Below, one piece after another: positions 8,150-17,127 of a DNA stretch of 64,000 nt. How positions within the stretch are numbered: the stretch's first letter is position 1; every line of letters starts with the position of its first letter. The translations under genes were made by a program, and so were the position numbers. Origin of the DNA: CATQGW01 sp965262235 (GTDB lineage Bacteria > Chloroflexota > Dehalococcoidia > Bin125); contig OZ253504.1 in assembly GCA_965262235.1 (NCBI GenBank), forward strand, positions 1,860,001 to 1,924,000, in the 5' to 3' direction. Below the pieces are notes generated by a model. That model was given only the letters and a program-made list of their open reading frames with translations. It had not been told where the DNA came from and did no database searches.

Positions 8150-9334
8150 CTAGTCCCTCAGGCTGCTCAGTTTGACCAGCCGCGTTCGGGGTTGAGGGTG
8201 GTCCTTCGCCAGAACCCAACGGAAGCACATGGTGCCGGACGTGTGGCCGGCGGGTTCGATCCAGTTGGGCAGACCGGGATCGGCATGGGCGACGATCAAG
8301 CGGACGGATTCGTCGCGTTCATAGACGGCGAGGTGCTTGTTGGTGTGAATCCGATGATGGCGATAGTCCAGGGATTCCATCCAGTAGTTGTTCAACTGAA
8401 AGTTCCAGTACTCGCACTCCGGGGGCATGACTTCGATCACGAGCGCTTCGTCCTCTGCAACGGCCCAGTGGCTGTGATAGTAGGCGATGTTCGGGTCACC
8501 CCCGGCGCTCAGCGATCGCTCCCGGTCGAACTCAGGCAACTCGTTGCTGTGCTGCTGAAACTCGCGCGCCCACTTGGCGAACAAGAGCGGCGCGCCGGCG
8601 ACCAGCGCGCCTACCTTCTGCAAGCCCTCGTCGAGCTGCTTCGCTGTGAGCGGCGAGGGGCGGCGCTCATGTTCCGGGCAGTTGATGCGCTCGATCTGCA
8701 GTTCCGCCGGGATCTCCGTTTCCCGATCGAGAAACGTCTGGCGCACGACGAGTGTGCCGGTTTCAGGCGTCATGGGCAGCCAATTGCTGTCTTGTGGATG
8801 GCGACTCAAGATGAGCTCGAAGTATCCATGCTCGTCCATCTGAATCTGGCTGGAATCGATGTGGCCGGTGGGAGGCAACCCCCGCCCCTGGCCATAGTTC
8901 CCGGACTGCGTGCCAAGGCTCAGGAAGGCAATCGTGTTGCGTCGGCCGCTGATCTTGTAGTCGTACGTTCCATTCAATGCCGCCGTCAGATAGAAGTTGT
9001 CGGGGTTGTCGGCGCCCAGCTTGGTGAACTCATTAACCACTCGGTGCAAGACGGGCGCCTTTGGATCGGAGTGCTCGACGAAGGCCATCAAGCCGGCCCG
9101 GGTAATCCGGCTGAGATATCGATATCCCTCCGCTTGAGCCACTGGGTCTCGAGGCGTGCCTGGAAACTGCAATGCTGCGCCGGCGGCCTTCAACGTGTCA
9201 CAGAATTCACTCCAGGACTCACCACTAGTCACTCGGCGCGCAGCGCGATCGTCTTCAGTCGTCCCGCGCAGCTTCCAGATCAAGAGAGCGATGCGTTGAA
9301 ACAACGATAGGAGAGCGATTGCGAACTTCCGCAT
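8150..9334 (-). CDS. DUF1214 domain protein
   Basis: 394 residues. A short hydrophobic N-terminal stretch (FAIALLSLFQRIALLIW) may anchor it to the membrane. The middle part has NPDNFYLTAALNGTYDY and AFLSLGTQSGNYG, and the C-terminal third has EYWNFQLNNYWMESLDY and GHTSGTMCFRWV, the pattern of DUF1214 proteins. Their biochemical role is unknown; relatives often lie beside sulfotransferase and dehydrogenase genes. It is the first gene of a leftward run of four (gaps of 20, 31 and 104 bp). AGAGG precedes the ATG by seven bases. Confidence 0.75.
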   Translation of the reverse strand: MRKFAIALLSLFQRIALLIWKLRGTTEDDRAARRVTSGESWSEFCDTLKAAGAALQFPGTPRDPVAQAEGYRYLSRITRAGLMAFVEHSDPKAPVLHRVVNEFTKLGADNPDNFYLTAALNGTYDYKISGRRNTIAFLSLGTQSGNYGQGRGLPPTGHIDSSQIQMDEHGYFELILSRHPQDSNWLPMTPETGTLVVRQTFLDRETEIPAELQIERINCPEHERRPSPLTAKQLDEGLQKVGALVAGAPLLFAKWAREFQQHSNELPEFDRERSLSAGGDPNIAYYHSHWAVAEDEALVIEVMPPECEYWNFQLNNYWMESLDYRHHRIHTNKHLAVYERDESVRLIVAHADPGLPNWIEPAGHTSGTMCFRWVLAKDHPQPRTRLVKLSSLRD

Positions 9335-10643
9335 GGCGTGCCTCTGTGGAGGAGCGTTCGATCAGGTCGTTGGACATCGTAACGTCCCGCATTGACCGGT
9401 CGTTCATGGCACGGGCGCCGACCGACCGCCATCAACTTCACGGAATGCCGCTCCGCGCTTGTCGATGGCGTCCACCCAGCGGTCCGCCAAGCCGGGAAAG
9501 GCCCGTGGGAGTCGGCTCGAGTGCTGAGTCTGGCGATGCCAGCGATGGCCGATCAAGTAGCGAGTGCCCAGCTCTGGACAGGTCAACGGCAAGCCGTCCG
9601 GACCCGGGGTCACGCGTGAGGTCGAAAATCCGCGGTGTGCAGTCACGCGGCGGGGTCGTCGCCCAACCCGTGAGTTCGCTTGCCCACACCTTTCGCGACG
9701 ACGCGGACCTCAGACAGGCTGGATGTCCAGAGCGAAGGTCAACTCGGAGGATCTTGATGTCGCCCAGTTTGGTAGGCCAAGGGGGACTGTACTGGGAACT
9801 TTGCGGGGGGACGTCGGTCTGTGGGCGCCGACTTGGAATCCATGGAGCGGCGCGATCCGCCCACGGTTCGCGTCCCTGAGAGTGGAAAGGTTTTCCGGCC
9901 GGCTCAAGCGCGCTCGAGGCCACACGCTGGATGACCTCTTCCTCACCTGCGCGGACAGCTCCCAGGCACTCCAACGACGGTAAACCAGCCACCTAGTCCG
10001 CGGGCCGCAGCTAGGCGAGGCGAGGCGAGGACCTGATTGCACAGGTCGTAGAGCCGCGGCGCGGGTGCAGGTGTCGGACGCTTGACCAATGTCAGCACAA
10101 CCGTCGCGATCACGACGGCGACTGACATAGCAAGGGCCGCAATCGCCAGATACTGAAGTCGTGTCGACGTTGGTCGCCCTCGAGGCTCTCCCGCCTCAGG
10201 TTCAGGGTACGCAATTGCGAACGGCGCTGGGCCTCAGCCGGGAGATCGGATGGGCGGCGAGGGCATCGTGGTCAATCGTGGTCAGTGCCGAAGTCTCGTG
10301 CCGCTGATTCACTGCCCGTGACGTCGTCCGGAGTAGCTGGAGGCTGGTGGCGAGCTGCGTTCGCGGACGGCGCGGCTGGTCATCCAGTCGTCACCCACCT
10401 CCGGCTGCAGACGGTGAAGATCGTGGGTGCGACTTCGATTGTTGGATGAGCGCGACGTGTATGCTCTGCCAATCCAGGCAGTGACACGGTCGATGGATCT
10501 GCACCCCCCCTGGATTCGGGGCCATCCTCGCAATGGTTGTCGTCTTTTCAACGAGGCGTCACCACTCGGGCGAACAGCGACACCGCGCCCAGCTGTTGCA
10601 GTGAGTTGCGTCGGCGCGGCAAGCCTGTTGAACGTTGAAGGCG
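9335..10643. other. 1.3-kb stretch without an intact gene
   Basis: It separates two divergent units and must contain their promoters; I see none convincing. On the minus strand around 10200-9943 a frame reads YLAIAALAMSVAVVIATVVL then LTLVKRPTPAPAPRLYDL, like a membrane-anchored exported protein. It lacks a start ahead of the hydrophobic segment and loses sense at a (AGGCG)n tract, 10013-10030, so it may be a decayed gene. A diverged repeat at 9771-9829 recurs at 24078-24136, and 9751-9778 partly resembles 21201-21228. Confidence 0.5.
9771..9829. repeat. 59-bp diverged repeat, copy A
   Basis: 48 of 59 bases match 24078-24136 without gaps. It is not part of the intact IS5 element at 21350. 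The function is unknown; it may be what is left of an older mobile element. Confidence 0.55.
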
Positions 10644-13600
10644 ATGACGCGCATCGCAAGGCTGCTGTTGTTCGTCGGATTCGGCGTCGCCGGCGTCGCG
10701 TGGCTGGTAGGGGCGCTGGTCTTCGCTGCAGAAGTCGATGCGGCCACCGCGCTGGCGGAATCTCCCGAGGACTCGTTGACCCTGAGGGTGCGCGTCTGGC
10801 AGCACGTCGATGACTCGGATCGCATCTACATCAGCGCTCGCACTCCGGTCGAGGTCTGCAATTCGAACCGGGCGCTTCGGATTCGACTCAACGACGGCTT
10901 GAGCAAGAACGGCGATTTCCGCTACGCGCAGGCGACGGTCTGTGAGCTGGAGTTGCGCGTCTGGCAGCACGTCCGCGCGCCGGCCCGGATTGAACTGAGC
11001 GCTTCTGCTGTGGGCGGACATTGGGGCCTGCTGGGACAGATCCCGGTCCCGCTCGACGACGGCCATAGCTCGACCGGCTCGTACCGCTACGGCGATGTCA
11101 AGATCGTGGTTGCAACCAGCACTCCCGACGATCTGCCGGCCGTCCAGGTCAGCCCGGGGGGCGACGAGGTCCCGCGCCGGGCTCCGTTGACGATCAACTT
11201 CCTCGACCCCCCGCCGGGGAGCGATGGCGCTCGGATCGTTTCGATCGATCCGCCCGTTGATGGGGCGTTTGTCTGGGTTGACGACTTGACGCTTCGGTTC
11301 CAGCCGGCGTTGCCGGGCTGGCAGCGCGGCGCACAGTACCGGATCGTGATTGACGCCGATGCTGCGGGTCTCGATGCAGACCATGCCCACACCTTCGCCA
11401 TCGCCGGTGGGCTGGAAGTGTCGTATGTGATTCCCGGCGACGGCGACACTGAGGTGCCCGCAAACGCGCAGGTCCTGGTGCAGTTCAATCGCTCGGTCGC
11501 GCCGCTCACGGTGCTGCAGGAAGCGCCCACGTCGCCGGTGCTCATGTTTGAGCCAGCGTTGCCGGGTCAAGGCGAGTGGCTGAATACGTCGCTGTACCGC
11601 TTCACGCCGACGGAGCTGGAGCCGAGCACGACGTACACGGTGCGTGTTCCCGCGGGACTGACAGCGATCACCGATGGGGTCCTGAGCTCCGACGTTCGCT
11701 GGAGCTTCACGACCATCCAACCCGCCGTCAACGAGATCAGTCCGCAGGATGATGCCGAGCGAGTTGCGCCTGATGCTTCCGTTGTGGTGAGCTTCAATCA
11801 GCCGATGGATCGAGCCTCGGTGGAGGCTGGGCTCGTCCTGAGAACGGCAGCCGGTGGATTGGCTCTGGCCGGATCGTTCGAGTGGAGCGACGATCTGACC
11901 ACGGTCACCATGATGCCGGCCAGCCCGCTGGAACTGCAGACGCAATACGAAGTGGTGGCCCCGACGGGTCTGCGCAGCGCCCGGGGTGGCGCGACGCTCG
12001 CAACCCGAACGAGCAGATTTACGACCGAGCCCCCGCCATACCTCATCCGGACCTATCCGGCGGACGGCGAGATGGACGGCGACCGGTCTGGATTCCGGCT
12101 CGTTTACAGCACTCCGATGGACCTGGATTCGTTCGAGGGGCGGGTCACGGTGAGCGGGTTTGAACCCGCGGACGTCGAGTTCGCTTCGCACCAGCGATGG
12201 GGCGACACGGACGTCTCGTTCAGCCTGGATCTTGACTACGCGACGACCTACACGGTGCGGATCGCCGCGGGGGTACGCGACCTCGAGGGCCGAGCGCTGC
12301 CCGCCCATGAATTCTCCTTTACGACCCGAGAACGTTCAGGCTGGCCGTATCTCGTGCTCGCGTCGCCGTCCAGCTTCTCGACCTTCTCCGCCGGCCGCGA
12401 TCAGATCTTGCATTTCCACGCCACGCGGATCGGCGAGGTCCGCTTCGAGCTGTTCCGGCTCTCGGACTCCGAAGCCGAGACCCTGTTGCGCCGCGGCTTT
12501 ATCGACTACTCCTGGTACGAGACCACGACGTTCTGGCCGCAGAGCGAACCGATTCGTGAGTGGTCGGAGTCGATCGAGGCAGCGCTTCAAGACGAGGCCC
12601 GCCTGTACTCGACAGTCCTTGGCGGCGACACTCCCTTGCCTACGGGCCACTATTTCCTCGCCGCGACGCCGGAGATGACCTGGAGCGAGGAATCGCTTGG
12701 CTATCAGACCAAGCGCGTGTTCAGCGTGGTTGACACCGCGATCGTGCTGAAACAGGCGTCGGGTGAGCTGGTCGCCTGGGCGCTCGACTACGACACCGGG
12801 CAACCGCTCGACGACCACGCCCTCCGGGCCGCGCTGATGGAACGGAACCCGCAGAGTCCGTACCAACATGCGACCACCGATCGCGAAGGCGTCGCGCGCT
12901 TCGCGGTTTCGGCTGAGGCAGGTCATTGGCAGGCGCCGTACGGTTTGTATCTCGTACGGATCGATACGGAGCAGCGCAACGGCGTGGCGGCGAGCTGGTG
13001 GGAGTTCGGCAGCCATGTGTCAAGTCATGGAGTCCCCGCCGGCAGCTCTCACCCCGGCCACCGAGGACACCTGTTCACCGAGCGGCCGATCTACCGGCCC
13101 GGCGAGACTGTTCACTACAGGGGCGTGATCCGCACGGACGATGACGCGTTCTATGGGATCCCCGGCGCGGACATGTCGTTCACGCTGACGGTCCGCGATC
13201 CTCGGAACCAGGTCCTGTTCAGCATGGCGCCGGAGTTGAACGAGCTGGGGAGCTTCAGCGTCGATGCGATGCTGCCCGACAACGCGCACACGGGCACGTA
13301 TCGGGTCCGCTTGACCGACGCAGGCGGCCGCGATGTCGCGGACACTGCGTTCGCGGTCGAAGAGTTCCGTGTGCCGGAGTTCAAGGTCGAGCTCAGCTCG
13401 GCGGACAGCGACTACGTCGCGGGCGACTCGATCGTCGCTGAGGCGCGGGCCAGCTTCTTCTTCGGCGGCGCCGTGCACGACGCGGCGGTCGAGTGGAGCG
13501 TCTATGCGTGGCCGACGGTGATTCGTGTCGACGGATATGAGGACTACACGTTCTGGGATCGCGGCGATGCCAACTGGTGGCGCTCCCTGGTGGGCGATCG

Positions 13601-16600
13601 GTGGGCATCCGGCGAGACGCGCACGGACGCCAATGGTGTTGGCCGATTCGACGTGGCCGGGAAGCTCCCGGATGAGGCGTGGGCCATGCAATACACCATC
13701 AGCGCGACCGTAACCGACGCCAGCGGTCAGGCGATCGCCGATGGTTCGACCCTGACCGTCCACCCGGCGACCTGGTACGTCGGCATCAAGCCCGAGTCCT
13801 ACATCAGCGTCGCCGGCGCAGCATCGACGATCCGGTTGGTGACGATCGACTGGCGAAGGCGCATCGGGCCGGATCGGCCGGTGACGGTACGGGTCTTCAA
13901 GCGCGAGTGGATCCGCGTCAAACAACGCTTCTACTACGCCGGCGCCTACTACCTCAGCGAGCCGCGCGATACGGAAGTCGACGTGCAGGAAGTCACGACC
14001 AATGCACAGGGCGAGGCGTCCGTCGAGTTCACTCCGCCATCAGCGGGGAGCTACCGCGTGGTCGCAGAGTCGACCGATGAGCAGGGGCGCGTCGCACGTT
14101 CGGGCCGGTTCCTCTGGGTGAGAGGCGAGGGCTACGCCTCCTGGCCCGTGCGCGCGAACGACGTGATCAAACTGATCGCAGATCGCGAGCGCTACGAAGT
14201 GGGCGATGTCGCCGAGGTGTTCGTGCCCGCAACCTTCGCCGGCGCGACCGCGTTGGTGACGATTGAGCGCGGACGCGTGTTGAGCACGGAAGTGCGCCAC
14301 TTCGCGACGAACAGCGAATTGCTACAGATCCCGATCGAGGACTGGTTTATCCCCAACGTGTATGTGGGTGTGACGCTCTATCGGCCGCCGACCGACGACG
14401 ACCCGTACCCGCGCTACAACGTGGGCTACGCCAAGCTCTCCGTCTCGACTGCGCCGCGCCGCCTTGGGGTGAGCGTTCGGCCCGACCGGGAGCAGGCGAA
14501 GCCCGGGGAAGTCGTCCACTACGAGGTGCAGGTGACCGACTCTGACGGCCGCGGTGTGGAAGCTGAGGTCTCGGTCGCCGTGGTCGACCAGGCCGTCCTC
14601 TCGTTGCTCGACGAGATTGGCCCTGACGGCATCGGCGCGTTCTGGTCTGAACGTCCGCTCGCCGTGCGCACGTCGTCGTCGCTGTCCGCGTCGATCGATC
14701 ACCTGAATCGGAGCTTCCGCGACAGCGCGATTGGCGACGAGGGCTCCGGGCGCTATGACGCGGGCGAATCTGCGCCTCTGGAAGAGCGGCACTTCCCGGC
14801 AACGGGCGGAGGCGAAGCGGAGGCCGAATACACGGCCGAGATCCCCTGGGAGCGCAGCGATGACGCGCGCCTCCGCTCTGACTTCCGCCACACCGCCCTG
14901 TGGATCGGCCAGCTGCAGACGAATGAGCAGGGCCGCGCAAGCTTCGAGCTGACCCTCCCCGACAACGCCACGACCTGGCGCGCTCGTGCCCGGGCCGTCA
15001 ATGGGGCGACGCAAATCGGCGAAGGCGAAGCTGAGCTGCTCGTCACCCAGCCGCTGCTGCTGCGGCCGGCGCTGCCGCGCTTCCTGCGCGTGGGCGACCA
15101 GGTCACGCTGCGCGCACTCGTGCAGAATGGAGCGACTCAAGCGCAGAACGTCACTGTCTCGATCGAGGCAGAGGGCGTCGTCCTGGAAGAGGATGCCGAC
15201 CGCTCGGCCACCATCGAGCCGGGGGACGCGATCGTCTTCGGCTGGCCCGCTCGGGCGACGGAAGAAGGCACGGCGACGATCCGCCTCCGCGCGGCAGCGG
15301 GTGACGATGCTGACGCCGTTGAGCTCAGCATTCCCGTACATCTGGATGTCACGCCCGAGACAACCGCGACGGGCGGCGTGGTCGAGGACGCGGCGATCGT
15401 TGAGGCGTTCTACGTGCCCTACTACGTGCCTGCCGGACAAGGTTCGCTGGAGGTCTCGCTGCAGGCCTCGCTGGTGGGCGCGTTGGACGACGAGTTTGAC
15501 CACTTCCTGCCGGCCTGGCGCGGTGAATCAAACGTCCGGGTCGCCAGCCGGATCGTGGCCGCTGTTGCAGTGCATCGCGGGGGCGCGAGCGGCCTGACGG
15601 TCGAACAGCAGCTTCAGCTGGAACACGATGTCGAGGCGCTCCTCCGCGAGCAACGCTACGGCGGCTGGGCGTGGTGTCGTGACTGTCGCAGTAACGATCC
15701 GATGGTCACCGCGTGGGCGCTGATCGTGCTCGCTGATGCGCGGGCTGCCGGTGTTGATGTCCCGGAGGAGCGTTCCGCGCAAGCTGCGCAGTCGATCACC
15801 GACTATCTGAACCGGGGTAGTTACCCCTCCGGCCGTCCGGATCCAAACCGCCGCGCCTTCCTCCGCTACGCCGTCATCGTCGGCGCAACACCGGAGGCGG
15901 CTGAGACGCAGATCGCGTCCGTGCGCAGCATCGTCGACGAGCACCGCGCAAACCTCACAAGCTGGGGACGCGCCTACCTGGTGCTCGGTCTGCTGGCCGG
16001 TGGACTCGACGCCGACGACGAGACGGTGCGCCTGTTGCTCAACGATCTTGCCGCCACGACGATCGCCAGCGCCAACGGCAACCACTGGCAGGATGAGCGA
16101 CTGCCGGGCTGCATGCACAACGGCAGCGTCCGGGCGACCGCGCTCGTGCTGCAGGCCCTGACAGCGGCGGCGCCGAAGCACCCGTTGATCGAGGAGACCG
16201 TGCGATGGCTGGTGCACGCTCGCGCCGTCGACCGTTGGAAGACATCCGTCGAGCGCGCGCAAGGCATGGCGTCGTTCGGGGCCTACGCTCAGCTGACCGG
16301 CGAACGCCGCGGCTCGTACGACTACCGCGTACTGCTCAATTCCGCGCCGTTGCTTGACGGTCATTTCAACGTGTCCTCCGGCGATGATCGCGATGGAGTG
16401 CTGCTGCCGCTGGACGATCTCGCTCGCGGCGAAGTCGGGTTCCTGCAGTTCGAGCGCGACCGGACGGGCGAGGGGCGCATGTACTACACCCTCAACTTGC
16501 GCTACTCAACCCCGGCTGCCGAGATCGCAGCGCTCAATCGCGGATTTGGGGTGTCCCACCGCTACTCATTGCTGGACGAACCGGATCGCGAGATCAGCAG

Positions 16601-17042
16601 CGTGGCCGTGGGCGACGTGGTGCGGGTCGAGATCACCGTCGTGGCGCCGGCCGATCGGCTGTTCGTGAGGGTCGACGATTACCTGCCCGCCGGCCTGGAG
16701 CCGATCGTTCCGCGGTTGAACGTTGTTTCGCCCTGGTTGCGAGAGCAGCTGCAGGACGAGCGGGCTCGCGAGGTCGCGCCGGCGTACCGCGGGGGTCATT
16801 CGTACTACGCACCCTGGTACGCGTGGTACTACAGTCCGTGGGACCAGGTGGACACGCGCGACGACCACGTGTCGCTTTTCGCTGAGCGGCTCCGCGAAGG
16901 CGTGCATCGGTACACCTACTACGCCCGCGCGACGGCGCCCGGCGATTTCTTCGTCGCTCCCGCCCATGCGGAAGAGAGCTACTTCCCCGAGGTCTTTGGG
17001 CGTAGCGACGGCAGCCGCTTCACCGTGCGCGCCGACGACTAA
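10644..17042 (+). CDS. giant alpha-2-macroglobulin-family exported protein without thioester
   Basis: 2132 residues from the ATG at 10644; a TTG at 10635 is also possible. A hydrophobic N-terminus (IARLLLFVGFGVAGVAWLVG) gives an export signal or anchor. Two copies of a 50-60-residue module beginning LRVRVWQHV/LELRVWQHV (about 45-155) are followed by four Ig-like Big_5-type repeats (about 165-565). MG2 begins at ERPIYRPGETVHY (about 807), the A2M segment at TALWIGQLQTNEQG (about 1410) and the helical TED near 1618. In thioester macroglobulins the TED begins with a CxEQ motif; here the place reads FLPAWRGESNVRVASRI with no cysteine or EQ. It should trap or bind without covalent crosslinking. 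The role, as protease inhibitor or cell-envelope defence, is inferred from the family. It converges on the LRR gene. Confidence 0.85.
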   Translation: MTRIARLLLFVGFGVAGVAWLVGALVFAAEVDAATALAESPEDSLTLRVRVWQHVDDSDRIYISARTPVEVCNSNRALRIRLNDGLSKNGDFRYAQATVCELELRVWQHVRAPARIELSASAVGGHWGLLGQIPVPLDDGHSSTGSYRYGDVKIVVATSTPDDLPAVQVSPGGDEVPRRAPLTINFLDPPPGSDGARIVSIDPPVDGAFVWVDDLTLRFQPALPGWQRGAQYRIVIDADAAGLDADHAHTFAIAGGLEVSYVIPGDGDTEVPANAQVLVQFNRSVAPLTVLQEAPTSPVLMFEPALPGQGEWLNTSLYRFTPTELEPSTTYTVRVPAGLTAITDGVLSSDVRWSFTTIQPAVNEISPQDDAERVAPDASVVVSFNQPMDRASVEAGLVLRTAAGGLALAGSFEWSDDLTTVTMMPASPLELQTQYEVVAPTGLRSARGGATLATRTSRFTTEPPPYLIRTYPADGEMDGDRSGFRLVYSTPMDLDSFEGRVTVSGFEPADVEFASHQRWGDTDVSFSLDLDYATTYTVRIAAGVRDLEGRALPAHEFSFTTRERSGWPYLVLASPSSFSTFSAGRDQILHFHATRIGEVRFELFRLSDSEAETLLRRGFIDYSWYETTTFWPQSEPIREWSESIEAALQDEARLYSTVLGGDTPLPTGHYFLAATPEMTWSEESLGYQTKRVFSVVDTAIVLKQASGELVAWALDYDTGQPLDDHALRAALMERNPQSPYQHATTDREGVARFAVSAEAGHWQAPYGLYLVRIDTEQRNGVAASWWEFGSHVSSHGVPAGSSHPGHRGHLFTERPIYRPGETVHYRGVIRTDDDAFYGIPGADMSFTLTVRDPRNQVLFSMAPELNELGSFSVDAMLPDNAHTGTYRVRLTDAGGRDVADTAFAVEEFRVPEFKVELSSADSDYVAGDSIVAEARASFFFGGAVHDAAVEWSVYAWPTVIRVDGYEDYTFWDRGDANWWRSLVGDRWASGETRTDANGVGRFDVAGKLPDEAWAMQYTISATVTDASGQAIADGSTLTVHPATWYVGIKPESYISVAGAASTIRLVTIDWRRRIGPDRPVTVRVFKREWIRVKQRFYYAGAYYLSEPRDTEVDVQEVTTNAQGEASVEFTPPSAGSYRVVAESTDEQGRVARSGRFLWVRGEGYASWPVRANDVIKLIADRERYEVGDVAEVFVPATFAGATALVTIERGRVLSTEVRHFATNSELLQIPIEDWFIPNVYVGVTLYRPPTDDDPYPRYNVGYAKLSVSTAPRRLGVSVRPDREQAKPGEVVHYEVQVTDSDGRGVEAEVSVAVVDQAVLSLLDEIGPDGIGAFWSERPLAVRTSSSLSASIDHLNRSFRDSAIGDEGSGRYDAGESAPLEERHFPATGGGEAEAEYTAEIPWERSDDARLRSDFRHTALWIGQLQTNEQGRASFELTLPDNATTWRARARAVNGATQIGEGEAELLVTQPLLLRPALPRFLRVGDQVTLRALVQNGATQAQNVTVSIEAEGVVLEEDADRSATIEPGDAIVFGWPARATEEGTATIRLRAAAGDDADAVELSIPVHLDVTPETTATGGVVEDAAIVEAFYVPYYVPAGQGSLEVSLQASLVGALDDEFDHFLPAWRGESNVRVASRIVAAVAVHRGGASGLTVEQQLQLEHDVEALLREQRYGGWAWCRDCRSNDPMVTAWALIVLADARAAGVDVPEERSAQAAQSITDYLNRGSYPSGRPDPNRRAFLRYAVIVGATPEAAETQIASVRSIVDEHRANLTSWGRAYLVLGLLAGGLDADDETVRLLLNDLAATTIASANGNHWQDERLPGCMHNGSVRATALVLQALTAAAPKHPLIEETVRWLVHARAVDRWKTSVERAQGMASFGAYAQLTGERRGSYDYRVLLNSAPLLDGHFNVSSGDDRDGVLLPLDDLARGEVGFLQFERDRTGEGRMYYTLNLRYSTPAAEIAALNRGFGVSHRYSLLDEPDREISSVAVGDVVRVEITVVAPADRLFVRVDDYLPAGLEPIVPRLNVVSPWLREQLQDERAREVAPAYRGGHSYYAPWYAWYYSPWDQVDTRDDHVSLFAERLREGVHRYTYYARATAPGDFFVAPAHAEESYFPEVFGRSDGSRFTVRADD

Positions 17043-17127
17043 CGACTGTCGGCTCGTCCGGGTCGGCGCGGCCAACCTCCACGCGGTGGCAAGCCACCAC
17101 TGATCACGCATCGCGGCGTGGGCTGGC

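Noticed and set aside
10548..12308. 586-codon minus-strand frame opposite the macroglobulin
   Set aside because: Arginine- and glutamine-rich without motifs; it is the mirror of the codon bias of the real gene.
17043..17127. Bidirectional terminator between the macroglobulin and LRR genes
   Set aside because: Only a weak GGTGGC/GCCACC stem with almost no loop and no T-run; not supportable.
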